In this document: piece after piece, positions 7,863-17,122 of the stretch
How positions within the stretch are numbered: position 1 is the first letter of the stretch
How the letters are laid out: each line of letters begins with the position of its first letter
Origin: Acidithrix ferrooxidans
GTDB lineage: Bacteria; Actinomycetota; Acidimicrobiia; Acidimicrobiales; Acidimicrobiaceae
Length of the DNA: 41,611 bases
Assembly: GCF_000949295.1 (NCBI RefSeq)
Contig: NZ_JXYS01000022.1
Location: 1 to 41,611, forward strand
Direction of reading: 5' to 3'
Program-made: the position numbers and the translations under genes
Notes under the pieces: model-generated
Seen by the model: the letters and a program-made list of their open reading frames with translations, nothing else
Told to the model about the DNA's origin: nothing
The model's database searches: none

Positions 7863-8815
7863 CGCGCGCCCACCAGTGACGACTGCCCTTTGTTTGATAG
7901 TTCATTACTAGGCCAGCCACCCAAGCCAATTCCAATCCCATCTGCGGTGCGAACCAAAGCTGGAAGTCCAAAACGAGCCAACATCGCAGGAGCCTCATCT
8001 TGGGATAATAGAGCAAAGAGGGTGTAGAAATTGGCCAAAGTAGCACTGGAAGCTGCGACCGTGACACTCGTGTAATCACATTTTATGGGACTCTTGTCGC
8101 CAAGAACAATGTGTTCGCGATCATTTCCAGCCCTATCAATCCAACGTCTTGTGAGCCTAGATGATGTAGCCACCCCACCTAAGACAATAGAAATCAACTG
8201 ACCAGGGGCATCCGGAGAAAGCGAGAGATCGTTTGTGACTTTAATAAGCCAACCGCCTTGAGGAACTTCTCCTTCTACGCGAATATCACCGCCTAGATTG
8301 ACCAAAACGCCTCCACCACCAGCCTCTATGATTTTGATCGCAAGGTTGTCGGCAATAAACGATTTACCCAAACCACCAAAGTCAATTAAAAGTCCAACCG
8401 GACGAGTGATCAAATTATTTTTAGAATCGATCTTGACATCGCCAAAGGTAGCTTCACCACCGTGGGCATTTTGAACAGCAAATTCATAAAGAATAGAATT
8501 GTATGGTGCTACTAACTCAACGAGTTGGTGACCAACAGCGGCATCGATTTTGGACTTGCTCTCGCAATATGCCCAATCGTAGAGCTCCAGCAACTCTAAA
8601 AGTTGTTCTGAAACCGAAACGGTCTCACTTCTAGCGACATTCAGAGTTGTAAGTTCGGAGTCTGAACGATAAAAGCTAGCTACCTTGTCCATCTGGCGAA
8701 TGTAGGAATGCGCGGTAGAGATAGCTAACTTCGAATCAGTTGATTTGTACAGAATTATCTGACAGCTAGTGCCAAGCGCGTCAAAGCTCTCAACGATGAA
8801 GTCGCTCTCAGACAT
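7859..8815 (-). CDS. apbE: FAD:protein FMN transferase ApbE
   Basis: This 318-residue protein matches the ApbE family over its whole length. It has FDALGTSCQI at the start, an MDKVASFYRSDSELTTLN segment, LIDFGGLGKSFIADNLA, GGVLVNLGGDIRVEG and a C-terminal KSPIKCDYTSVTVAASSATLANFYT region, which replaces the family's usual Thr/Ser-rich metal-site loop. ApbE enzymes split FAD and link FMN to a Thr/Ser of extracytoplasmic redox proteins. No signal peptide is obvious, so its location is uncertain. It starts one base after the stop of the preceding small gene, with GGGGGATC as a ribosome site, and overlaps the heme protein gene downstream. Confidence 0.92.
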   Translation of the reverse strand: MSESDFIVESFDALGTSCQIILYKSTDSKLAISTAHSYIRQMDKVASFYRSDSELTTLNVARSETVSVSEQLLELLELYDWAYCESKSKIDAAVGHQLVELVAPYNSILYEFAVQNAHGGEATFGDVKIDSKNNLITRPVGLLIDFGGLGKSFIADNLAIKIIEAGGGGVLVNLGGDIRVEGEVPQGGWLIKVTNDLSLSPDAPGQLISIVLGGVATSSRLTRRWIDRAGNDREHIVLGDKSPIKCDYTSVTVAASSATLANFYTLFALLSQDEAPAMLARFGLPALVRTADGIGIGLGGWPSNELSNKGQSSLVGAR

Positions 8816-8816
8816 C

Positions 8817-9146
8817 TCAAGATCCCCCAGTTGCTGCTACTGGAGCTTGGGCAGCGGGAGCTTGGGCAGCGGGCGTTCCCGCTACGGGAGCCAACGTGGG
8901 CGAGGTGCTATTGAGTGCCGACGAACCCGAAGCAGTAGTTCCAGATGAAGCTCCGGTACTGGCTGAGGTTGACGAGGTTGGCGCAGTTGAGACGCCCGGG
9001 TTAAGCCTAGCTAGAACCAGCGCAAAAGTTGCTGTTACTGCAATTGAGACCGCCACTACGGTACGATGTAACCTAGATGACCGAGCAAGAGCCACTTCAC
9101 CGCTCGATCGTCCTGTTGGTCTGGCTGTTGTGTATGTGACAGACAT
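8817..9146 (-). CDS. Small membrane-anchored Ser/Thr/Ala/Pro-rich protein
   Basis: I chose ATG at 9146 (109 residues) because GGAGG stands seven bases before it; a longer reading from 9173 lacks such a site. A basic N-terminus (about 1-30) is followed by one hydrophobic helix (TVVAVSIAVTATFALVLA) and then a low-complexity outward tail rich in Ser/Thr, ending in repeats of AAQAP. It is the first gene of the redox operon. In related operons this position can hold an anchored FMN-binding protein, but here no FMN_bind domain or DxxSGAT-like flavin site is visible. It could be a scaffold or a worn-down version of such a protein. Confidence 0.72.
   Translation of the reverse strand: MSVTYTTARPTGRSSGEVALARSSRLHRTVVAVSIAVTATFALVLARLNPGVSTAPTSSTSASTGASSGTTASGSSALNSTSPTLAPVAGTPAAQAPAAQAPVAATGGS
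8842..8871 (-). repeat. 15-bp tandem repeat inside the small anchored protein gene
   Basis: Two exact copies of a 15-base unit (8842-8856 and 8857-8871) encode repeated Ala-Gln-Ala-Pro-Ala. Such repeats can expand or contract by slippage and change the tail length in frame. Confidence 0.75.
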
Positions 9147-10020
9147 AAATTTCCTCCATAAACTTCTGTGCAATATGTTGTGCTTGAAGACAAGCGCAAC
9201 GGTTCACTGATAACGTTCTAATTGCTTCAATTGAGATCAAACTGAATAGATCTAAAGCTGCTCTTGGGTCGTGCTGTGAATTCAGTGAGTGTTTCTGCAA
9301 AATCCCTTGTTGAAGTGCATTTATGGCTCCCGCTCGAATGAGACGGATTTCACAGGCTCAATTAGATAACGTCGAAGAACCCGACCGCTTCAAAACGAGC
9401 TTCTCCTAAAGAATCTTTCCTCCAAAGAAAGAGCCAAGGGCCCCATTGTTTCAGAAAGGGCGAGCTGTGCTTCGAAAGATCATTAGATCTGGCGACGACT
9501 CAAAATGAACGAGCAAGATTGCGCTTAAAAGCAAGACAATACTTATATCCAAGATCCAAGGAGGCTAAAGAGCAAAACCGACCATCCTAACATTCATCGA
9601 GAGGGCCTTTATCCAATAATCCCCCGCTTGTACCAGTCTTGATTCAATTCATCGAATAGGGCGATAAACTGCGAACACCTTCGAAAAGGTGCATCATTTT
9701 GAGTGGTCTCACTATTGATCGCGCTGGTGCAACGGTTGAAACCTCTTGTGAATCTATCCAAACCGTCGCCTCAAAATGTCGCAATACTACATCTCAAAGG
9801 TAATGCAGCAAAAACATTACTAGAGGCTCTATTGATCACAGTACTCCCAACTGCCATAATTGCTGAAGCCAACCGAGCTGGCAGTCCTTGAACAAAAAGG
9901 GGAAACACCACCCATAAACAACCAATAATCATTTGTTTGATGGGTATTAATATTTTTCACCCATTAGCGTCAGCAAAGAAGTTAAAATGTCGCTAAGATT
10001 TTCAGAACGTAAATTCGATT
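9147..10020. other. Gene-free region upstream of the redox operon
   Basis: It contains the leader of the minus-strand operon, including a small hairpin (GCTTG-AAGA-CAAGC, 9182-9195), and the upstream flank of the tRNA gene. Short open frames here show no domain. I could not identify a convincing promoter. Confidence 0.5.
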
Positions 10021-10107
10021 GTCGGAGTGGCGGAATAGGCAGACGCGCTAGCTTGAGGGGCTAGTGCCCGCAAGGGCGTGGGGGTTCAAGTCCCCCCTCC
10101 GACACCA
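10021..10107 (+). tRNA. tRNA-Leu, anticodon GAG
   Basis: The acceptor arms GTCGGAG (10021-10027) and CTCCGAC pair perfectly, and CCA is encoded at the end. The anticodon stem GCTAG/CTAG-C frames the loop TTGAGGG with anticodon GAG. A long variable arm (GTGCCCGCAAGGGCGT) marks a class II tRNA, and the T-arm reads GGGGG-TTCAAGT-CCCCC. It stands alone. Directly behind it CACCA-AATCA-TGGTG followed by CTTTT may help end transcription. Confidence 0.96.
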
Positions 10108-11603
10108 AATCATGGTGCTTTTAGCATCGGTTCAAAATAGCTTTTTGTCTTGGTGAATCTCCTTTGAGTTCAAATACTTCAATCTCGCCCAGGCCCATAT
10201 GGTTGCCATTCATACAATAGTGTCACGCCAGAAACAGCATCGCACTAGTAACTGGGCGTTCGACCTTCGAAATCTTACTTAAGCATTTGGTCTTTTAGAT
10301 TTGGCCCTTTGCACTGGCATAGATACTTGCGACTCTTGGTAGGCAAGTTATTTAAGTGCCACAAGATATTCATGGTAAACAATTCGGCAAGCCAATAAGT
10401 GAACTCGAAATTACCTTTGAAAATTGCTAGGCTGATTTCAACCAAAGGATTACCAAATCTATGGCAATCTATGATGCCTTGGAAGTTCCATTTGACGATC
10501 GAGGTGTGCGCCACGAGCAAACAACCTCGTCGAAAAAATTACCCAAAAACTAAAGTTGCCAGAGAAGTCTTGCACATCATTTCGAATCCTCATGAAGTTG
10601 TTCAAAGTTGCCTTCATCACCCTCAAAAAGCTTTAGTTCAAACGCTAGAATCCATAGTCGATGCATCCTCCCGGAGCGCTTTGAAGTATTCCCGAGAGAG
10701 TCGCACGAGTGTTGACAAAACAAGTCGAATTCGATTCCAATCATCCTCTTCTAAGGTTGCTGATCATCCATTAGAGCATTCACAAAAAGAATTCTTTCGA
10801 AAATTGCGTTATCAATCGTTGCAATTGCAAAAGTATCTTCAAAAAGAAATAGTTCTATTTTCCATATTTGCTAATATCGGTAATCAGCTTCATAGGTCAT
10901 AAGTCATAAATAGAGGCAAGCGGCTTGTCTGTCGCGAGCACATCACTACGATAAGCAATTAGACACCATTTAAACAAATCATCTTCGATGTCGTAATGCA
11001 TCAACCTTTATAGTCTGCAAAAAGCGCAAATACAAAAGATACCGCGCAACTCTCCTGTAAGTAATCGAAAATTTCCTCAAAAAACAAAATGAATATTGCT
11101 TTGATGATCGCACAATGCAAGACCCAATTTTGATGAAATTGATTGCGATAGATAGATCAATCAAATAAAACATTATACTGAGATTAGCTAGTCATAAACT
11201 AACTTATTCTTACAATAATAATCGATGCTAGCCTTCGATTATCAAAATTCCACGAAACATACTAAATGCAATAATAATGTAACTTCGAGAACAAACCTAT
11301 AAATATCGATGACAAATCCGTATGCAAGTCAAAATCCAAGGTATCAACATAGAGAACCTATACAGCTAGTTTTTTAATCCGATTCTGCTTATAAATAAGT
11401 AAGGTTATCGATGCTTTGGGGAAAAGGTTTCTGTACGAAATTTTCACACTTATCATCTATCAGCCAACTTGATAATGACTCCCAATACTTTTAGATCAAG
11501 ATCAATGATTGAAAGCGCCTAACTCTGTATGAGATATTCTATCACTTTCAAAATACAAAACTAACCCGGTAAAACTTATTTGAATTGAAGATCGCGCTCA
11601 AAG
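10108..11603. other. Gene-free, AT-rich region of about 1.5 kb
   Basis: An open frame of 167 codons (10399-10902, plus) and shorter ones on the other strand exist, but none shows a domain, a ribosome site or a plausible protein composition. The last ~500 bases before the c-di-GMP gene are very AT-rich. No RNA gene is recognised. Confidence 0.5.
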
Positions 11604-14600
11604 CTACTCTTCACCCTCGCGCACTTTATCGGCAAGCCAACCCAGCAAGCTCCGGCTCAATTCTCTTCGACGATCACGATCAATTCCACTGTGGATCTGA
11701 CGGTGACATTCATTGATTTCGCTATCATGATATCCACTTATGGCGAGAAAAGCATCTACGGGACATTCATTGGCATCTGATTTAGCAGTTGCTCTTTCAA
11801 AATAAATATATGCCATATGATAGGCAAGAGCACCTAAGTACGAAGAGATCTCGTTGAACCGCGGTCTTTGCCATTCCTTTTCGGTGACCCATTTATAAAT
11901 CATCCCAGCAGGCATGGGCTTAGCGATCTCAAAACCTTGCGCAATCGTAGCTCCTAGAAGATGAATCGCTTCTATCTCCGCTCGACTTTCCAAACCCTCC
12001 ACTATTACATAGCGATCGAAGTCGTCGCCAATTTGAATTATCGTCCTTATCAAAGATAAGTTAGCAATTGGATCATATTTTAACGCCCGAACGATTGACT
12101 GATCAACTTTTATAACATCAAATGGCAAACTTGCAAGCCGCTTTAAGCTCGAATATCCTGATCCAAGATCGTCGATGGCCAATCGAATTCCAATCTTAGA
12201 AAGCGTACGAACTGCATCAGAATGACGGTCGCCCGCGATCTCCTGATTCTCTACCAACTCAAGTGTGATCCTCTGAGGATCAATTGAATAAGTGTCTAAG
12301 TGTTGCTTTAACCAAAGGTTGCTTTGGGGATTAAGCACTGTCGAGGGCGCGATGTTCATTGAAAGATCTATCTTGAGACCCTGGCGATCCCATGCTTGTA
12401 ACTGTCGTAACGACTGATCTAACCCTTGTAAGAACAAAGTGTCCAAATCGCCATCGCTGAAACTGGGCAGAAATTGTCCGGGCGTTATCACCGAGCCATC
12501 AAAGCTAGTCAATCTCGCTAGCATCTCAACCTTGATCGTGTCGCCACTAGCAATATCTACAATGGGCTGAGCGTACATCGTCAAAGCTCCTGAATACAGC
12601 AATTTTCTAAAAGCTTCCCCTTCGCGCACCGTCAAACGATTGGGTTTCTCGCCAATACGACGAAACAATTGACTCCAACGCTGACAAAGCTCCATGGAAA
12701 ACGAGGCACTCCACTTGCTGGAGAACTGATTCGGGTAGGCGCCATGGAGTACGAGAACTGAGCTAGGAGAGCCACGATCTGCAATTGGAATTGCAACTAC
12801 GGAATGAACACCTAGAGGGTGGAGCAGGTCGTGCCACGATACTGTACGGGGATCTGAAGAAAAAGAACTAGAGAATGTAATCTCACCGGACAACATTGCG
12901 GCTGGCACCAAACCCGCGCCTGTTCGAAAGCGACTGTCAAGGCGCGGCAATATTGATCTAGCCACAACCTCTTCAATGGCTCCCTGCAAAAAACCCACGT
13001 TGATGTCCGGATAAAAAACTCCCTCTAAATTGGGCCTCCACAGTTGGCATCCCAAAATCCCGGTCAGCCCTCCAAGTACTCTGGCTTCGCCCAATATTAC
13101 ATCCAACCAATTTTCGCTCATTTGCGGTAATGGAGACGAAAGAACTGAACGATAGCTTTCGATGGCTTCGTCCATGGCTGTGAGTTGCATTTGAAGGTCC
13201 AGTTGCAGTCTGGCCTCTAACGCCGATTGAGTACGCAGACGATCGATGGAACGAATATTCATTTCGTCTAAGGCTGTATCCATAAATTTTCTATATAGAT
13301 TCGTTATTTCAATCAAAGCACTACTAGAAGTGCCCACATAGGCATGTACTGCACCAAGATGACGCGAAAATTCCTTAAACGGTTCAACTCCGCTGGAGCA
13401 ATCTATAAGAGTAGTTAGGGATTGAACTTGAATGGCCTTTAGGGATTCCAACTCATCCGGGGAGATCTCATTCAGGTTTTTCGAGATGGAACCATCCTGA
13501 ATCAACCGATCGTAGAAGTCAGATACGAAACTTTGGATTGAACTGGCGACCGTCTTCGAAAGGTTTTCCAGCAAAAAGTTGGCTTCGCTGCCGTATGGAT
13601 CAATCGTAACGATCTCAACCGCATCTTCAATCTTAGAATCGGCAACCAACCACCATCTTTTGCGGTTACCTTTAAGCTTTTTGATAGCGAACATCGCCGA
13701 ATCGGCCATCCTAACAAGAATGTCCGGCTCGTCAATAGTGGGGTTTGAGAATGATATCCCCATTGACATTCCAACATTCACCAGATGGCCCCCATCGATC
13801 TCAAACGGTGACTCCACAGTCTCGTATAAACGCAGAAGAACTGTCTCAAGTTGTGATTCCAAAGTCTCCTTGCTTAGGCCCTCTAGAATCACAACAAACT
13901 CATCACCTCCTAGCCGCGAGGCAAAATCCCCCGAACGCAGGACACTCTTTAGACGTCTAGCAAACTCTTTTAAGAGTTCATCGCCAGATAAATGGCCATA
14001 GACATCATTAACTGGCTTGAAGTCATCTAGGTCTATAACGCCTACGGCGAGATGTCGTTCATCGCTACGTGCTCGGGCAATTGCCTCCTCTAGATATTGA
14101 TGGAGTGCGCGTCGATTCGGAAGATTAGTCAAGGAGTCGAAGTTCGCAAATCGACGTAGCTCGTCGTTGAGTTGATGTCTCCCCGTCACATCTACCGAGG
14201 TCCAAACAACCACTTGACTTTCGGAGTCGCCACCATCAAGATAGCGGCCGTGAATATCTACGTAGATTGTCGACCCGTCTTTTTTAAGAACTTGAAGATC
14301 GCTCAGGCTCCCCTGTCCGCTCGAGAGGACCGATCGACTCAAAGCCGCCATCCTCGCGTTCTCGGAGTCAAGAGTGTAAAGAGTCGAGGTATTCATTCCA
14401 ATTAGCTCGGTTAGATCACCATATCCCAACATCTCCGCGAACGCTAGATTTGCCTCAATGATTCGACGCGTTGGGTACTCGACTAGGTCAATGCCCGCAA
14501 CTGTATTGTTTAGCAGGACGTCGCGCATCTTGCCAATTTCGTTACGTTGACGATCGGCCTCGACTCTATCAGTTACGTCAATCTGTGTCCACACAATTCG

Positions 14601-15626
14601 AGTAATACCATCTCCAAAGTTCAAAAGTCGACCTGACATGTCAAGAAATACCTTTTCACCTGTGATGGTTCGGTAACCAACAGTATCCAAACTCCCAGAG
14701 CCGCACATCTCGACAAGCTTGGCTAATTCGCCGACCCGCTCAAATTGTTCATCATCTAGGTACAGGCTGCGAACGGGCTGGTTCCTGAACTCCTCAAGGT
14801 CCTTTGCCTTTGCAATATCCAGCAACTTTTGGTTTGCAATCTCGATAACCCGCTCTGGGTATCGAACGACATTTATGCCCACGCCAAGGCTTCCGAGTAA
14901 TGTTTCATTCATTGCGCTAGTCTTTAGATCGCGTTTCACGAGTTCGATCCGGTGGATCCCTCGCATGAGATCGTTGGCGATCTCGGCCATAAGCTCTTTT
15001 ACAAATTGATTCGCTGGAAAGTGTCGTTTGTTGTCGAAAGTTACAAGAATCAACGCACTGGGATTCTTTAAATAATTTTTCAAAGGCAATACGACAGCCG
15101 TACTCTTTCCCTCAAAAACTCGTCGCCAAGAAAAAATGTGGCGGGTCAAAGTTGAAGGAAGCTCCAAAAAATAAGGAGATCCGGCGTCTAAACCAATACG
15201 AACTGCTGGCTTTATAGCCTCAAAATAACCTTCAAAAACTCCAGACCCTTGCGATTCAAACACTAAATCGAGCTGATCAAGCTCACCATTCGTCAATTCA
15301 ACTATTGCCGACGTTCTAAAACCGCCATCTGAAACGGCGAGATCACAGGCTAGAGCTAAAAGTTCACTCTCCTCATGAACGTCATTAGCTATCTGATTCA
15401 GTCGCGCTATATATTTACTCGATGCGCTAATCTGCTTCGCGGCATTGGCTTGACTCCGCTGTTTGCGAAACAATAGGTATAGAACGAGCGAAAGGATTAT
15501 CGCCAAAAGCGCAATTCCGCCCCTTTCTGAAAAAAAAGGAAATCCATACTCTGCGATAGTCAAAACCAAAGAAGAAGAGTGCCACGCCATCCAAAACGAG
15601 TAAAAACTATGAAAAAGAATCACCAT
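11604..15626 (-). CDS. Cyclic-di-GMP cyclase/phosphodiesterase with PAS, globin-like and GAF sensor domains
   Basis: This 1340-residue protein has a membrane helix near residues 36-53, a GAF-like region (about 75-225), two PAS domains (about 237-350 and 365-490), GGDEF (about 490-660), a sensor-globin-like helical domain (about 675-830), a second GAF-like domain (about 835-1000), EAL (about 1010-1250) and a helical tail. The cyclase motif RLGGDEFVVIL is intact and has an upstream RSGD inhibitory site. The EAL side keeps its key residues: KVEMLARL, LELVENQE, AIDDLGSGYS, DVIKVDQSIV and IVEGLES. In the globin-like part, SRHLGAVHAYVG resembles the heme-ligand helix of globin-coupled sensors. It probably makes and breaks c-di-GMP according to gas or redox signals. 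It stands alone, with an AGGCG site before ATG. Confidence 0.9.
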   Translation of the reverse strand: MVILFHSFYSFWMAWHSSSLVLTIAEYGFPFFSERGGIALLAIILSLVLYLLFRKQRSQANAAKQISASSKYIARLNQIANDVHEESELLALACDLAVSDGGFRTSAIVELTNGELDQLDLVFESQGSGVFEGYFEAIKPAVRIGLDAGSPYFLELPSTLTRHIFSWRRVFEGKSTAVVLPLKNYLKNPSALILVTFDNKRHFPANQFVKELMAEIANDLMRGIHRIELVKRDLKTSAMNETLLGSLGVGINVVRYPERVIEIANQKLLDIAKAKDLEEFRNQPVRSLYLDDEQFERVGELAKLVEMCGSGSLDTVGYRTITGEKVFLDMSGRLLNFGDGITRIVWTQIDVTDRVEADRQRNEIGKMRDVLLNNTVAGIDLVEYPTRRIIEANLAFAEMLGYGDLTELIGMNTSTLYTLDSENARMAALSRSVLSSGQGSLSDLQVLKKDGSTIYVDIHGRYLDGGDSESQVVVWTSVDVTGRHQLNDELRRFANFDSLTNLPNRRALHQYLEEAIARARSDERHLAVGVIDLDDFKPVNDVYGHLSGDELLKEFARRLKSVLRSGDFASRLGGDEFVVILEGLSKETLESQLETVLLRLYETVESPFEIDGGHLVNVGMSMGISFSNPTIDEPDILVRMADSAMFAIKKLKGNRKRWWLVADSKIEDAVEIVTIDPYGSEANFLLENLSKTVASSIQSFVSDFYDRLIQDGSISKNLNEISPDELESLKAIQVQSLTTLIDCSSGVEPFKEFSRHLGAVHAYVGTSSSALIEITNLYRKFMDTALDEMNIRSIDRLRTQSALEARLQLDLQMQLTAMDEAIESYRSVLSSPLPQMSENWLDVILGEARVLGGLTGILGCQLWRPNLEGVFYPDINVGFLQGAIEEVVARSILPRLDSRFRTGAGLVPAAMLSGEITFSSSFSSDPRTVSWHDLLHPLGVHSVVAIPIADRGSPSSVLVLHGAYPNQFSSKWSASFSMELCQRWSQLFRRIGEKPNRLTVREGEAFRKLLYSGALTMYAQPIVDIASGDTIKVEMLARLTSFDGSVITPGQFLPSFSDGDLDTLFLQGLDQSLRQLQAWDRQGLKIDLSMNIAPSTVLNPQSNLWLKQHLDTYSIDPQRITLELVENQEIAGDRHSDAVRTLSKIGIRLAIDDLGSGYSSLKRLASLPFDVIKVDQSIVRALKYDPIANLSLIRTIIQIGDDFDRYVIVEGLESRAEIEAIHLLGATIAQGFEIAKPMPAGMIYKWVTEKEWQRPRFNEISSYLGALAYHMAYIYFERATAKSDANECPVDAFLAISGYHDSEINECHRQIHSGIDRDRRRELSRSLLGWLADKVREGEE

Positions 15627-16216
15627 AAGCGCCTGGTGGCTAGGTAGACCCTTTTAGCAACATATGTCAGCAAGCAGCAAGCCTCTAGGGTAACGTCTCG
15701 CCGAGCGAACTCACCTGCACCAACGATCAGCAGATCCATTTCATCTTCCAGTCAAACCGAGTGCGCTGCGATAAAATAACATCGATTCGAAGTCACAAAA
15801 CGCCACAACCTCGCCTATAAGAACTCAAATTCTCCACAATGCAACCAGAGTATCGATGGCTACTCGCAAAATCAAGGATTGGAGATTTCACAAAGTTGAA
15901 AACCCCCTCCTCAGTCCGAAATACAACCTTGGATAACTCAGTAAACATTCAAAATACCATCAATTTGCCGATTGCGATTGCGAAATCTCGCTCCGACAGT
16001 TTGCTTCGACCATTCTGGAAAAAAGAAAGACAACTTCCAGCTTGGCACCACACTCTTACACTAGCAAACTAATTCGTAATTGCGAAAATTTGCAATTGCA
16101 TATTTACATTAATATCGAATGAATCCATTTCAATCTTGAACTGTTCAACCACAAAATACCGAACATACAAATCAGCTTCCAAGACAAAAAGAACGACTAG
16201 GGCAATTTACGAGATG

Positions 16217-16241
16217 GAATCAGGTAATAAAATCCTGATTC
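16217..16241. repeat. Perfect 8-bp inverted repeat
   Basis: GAATCAGG (16217-16224) and CCTGATTC (16234-16241) enclose the AT-only spacer TAATAAAAT. No T-run follows, so it looks more like a protein site or a stable hairpin than an intrinsic terminator. Confidence 0.5.
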
Positions 16242-16387
16242 AGCCAATGGGAGATCCTGTGAAACTTGATGGGCTTTGACTTAGACAGGCTTAGGGAGCA
16301 TATCTTACGCCTGGAATTTGAGCCAAAGAGCCCAAACTCAATCTAGAGACCGGCCATGAATGAAGTTCACGCACACGCATCAAAAGG

Positions 16388-16416
16388 AGTTGTGACATTT
16401 CATAAGTCTCACAACT
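16388..16416. repeat. Operator-like inverted repeat, 21-bp half-site spacing
   Basis: AGTTGTGA (16388-16395) and TCACAACT (16409-16416) are exact complements whose centres are 21 bp apart, two helical turns. It lies beyond the 3' end of the ArsR-type gene, and no gene starts near it. Confidence 0.45.
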
Positions 16417-16649
16417 ACCAGCACACAAAGTTGACATCACCAGTGCAAATTAGAAACTCTGTGCGCCTCTTGGAGCTCAAAGCAGTCATTCTGTCAAGGG
16501 GTTAAGCAAATATTTTAAACCAACGACAATACGAACATTCAAATACGACCACAGCACTTAGATCTAAGTTGTTAGGGCTGAAACCTTTCGATCCGCCGCT
16601 GGTCATCTGGCCACTTCAATAAATGACAGACAAATAAATCTAAAGTCTT

Positions 16650-17051
16650 CTAGCTGGAAGTCACTCTGGTGCATTCGAGAATAGTACCGCTATGATCGCT
16701 AGCGATCTCTCGGCCTATCTCGACTAAGTCAATCACACGCTCATCAACGACTCGATAGTAGGCAAAATGTCCCTCACGTCGAACACGTACAAATCCGCAA
16801 TTTACCAGACACTGTAGGTGAGACGAGACCCTGCTCTGTGCAAGCCTTACATGGGCAACACATTCATTACCAGTGTGTTCGCAGGAAACGAGAAATTCAA
16901 GCAACAATAACCGATTGGGATCGGCAATTGCCCTAAAGAACTTCGCTAAAACCAACCTCGTATCCGAAACTCCCGGTATCGAAAGCTCCAGCTCTTTTAC
17001 ATCATTCATAACTCTCAACACTTTGCGAAATTTGACATCGGTTGACTGCAT
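16650..17051 (-). CDS. ArsR/SmtB-family metal-sensing repressor, CmtR-like
   Basis: This 133-residue protein has the ArsR winged helix: LAKFFRAIADPNRLLLLEFL, recognition region LAQSRVSSHLQCLVNCGFV and wing RREGHFAYYRV. Cys81 and Cys85 in HLQCLVNCG, plus Cys127 near the C-terminus, match the arrangement of the Cd/Pb sensor CmtR; Cys57 and Cys64 (CEHTGNEC) add thiols. Being divergent from merA, it is most likely the Hg(II)-responsive repressor of that gene. The first ATG (17051) has no ribosome site and only a ~6-base leader. The ATG at residue 15 (17009) would shorten the protein to 119 residues and may be the true start. Confidence 0.9.
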   Translation of the reverse strand: MQSTDVKFRKVLRVMNDVKELELSIPGVSDTRLVLAKFFRAIADPNRLLLLEFLVSCEHTGNECVAHVRLAQSRVSSHLQCLVNCGFVRVRREGHFAYYRVVDERVIDLVEIGREIASDHSGTILECTRVTSS

Positions 17052-17077
17052 ATTTTATATCCGCTTATACGGATATA
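17042..17077. promoter_or_regulatory. Shared operator and divergent promoters of the mercury pair
   Basis: TATATCCG-N6-CGGATATA (17056-17077) is a perfect 8-6-8 palindrome. For merA, a -35 TTGACT (17042-17047) and -10 TATACG (17066-17071) are 18 bp apart. For the repressor gene on the minus strand, TTGATT (17091-17086) and TATAAG (17069-17064) are 16 bp apart. Both -10 boxes lie inside the palindrome, so one bound dimer would shut both genes. The promoter boxes are predictions by eye; the palindrome is certain. Confidence 0.7.
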
Positions 17078-17122
17078 CTTAGATCAATCAAACCATAGAA
17101 GTCATAATACCGGAGATTACGC

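Larger units (their letters stand above)
15627..16649. other. Gene-free region of about 1 kb with two inverted repeats
   Basis: No supported gene is present; a 77-codon frame at 15839-16072 has no recognisable feature. The region carries a hairpin at 16217-16241 and an operator-like repeat at 16388-16416. Confidence 0.5.

Noticed and set aside
8896-9210. Open frame of 104 codons antisense to the small anchored protein
   Set aside because: The minus-strand frame has a good ribosome site, a membrane helix and operon overlap; the antisense frame is a by-product of its Ala/Ser/Thr-rich codons.
10399-10902. Open frame of 167 codons on the plus strand
   Set aside because: It has no recognisable domain and no ribosome site, lies in low-complexity AT-rich DNA and is overlapped by other open frames on the opposite strand. 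A database search for homologues would settle it.
15839-16072. Open frame of 77 codons between the c-di-GMP and repressor genes
   Set aside because: No ribosome site or domain is visible, and an open frame of this length is expected by chance here.
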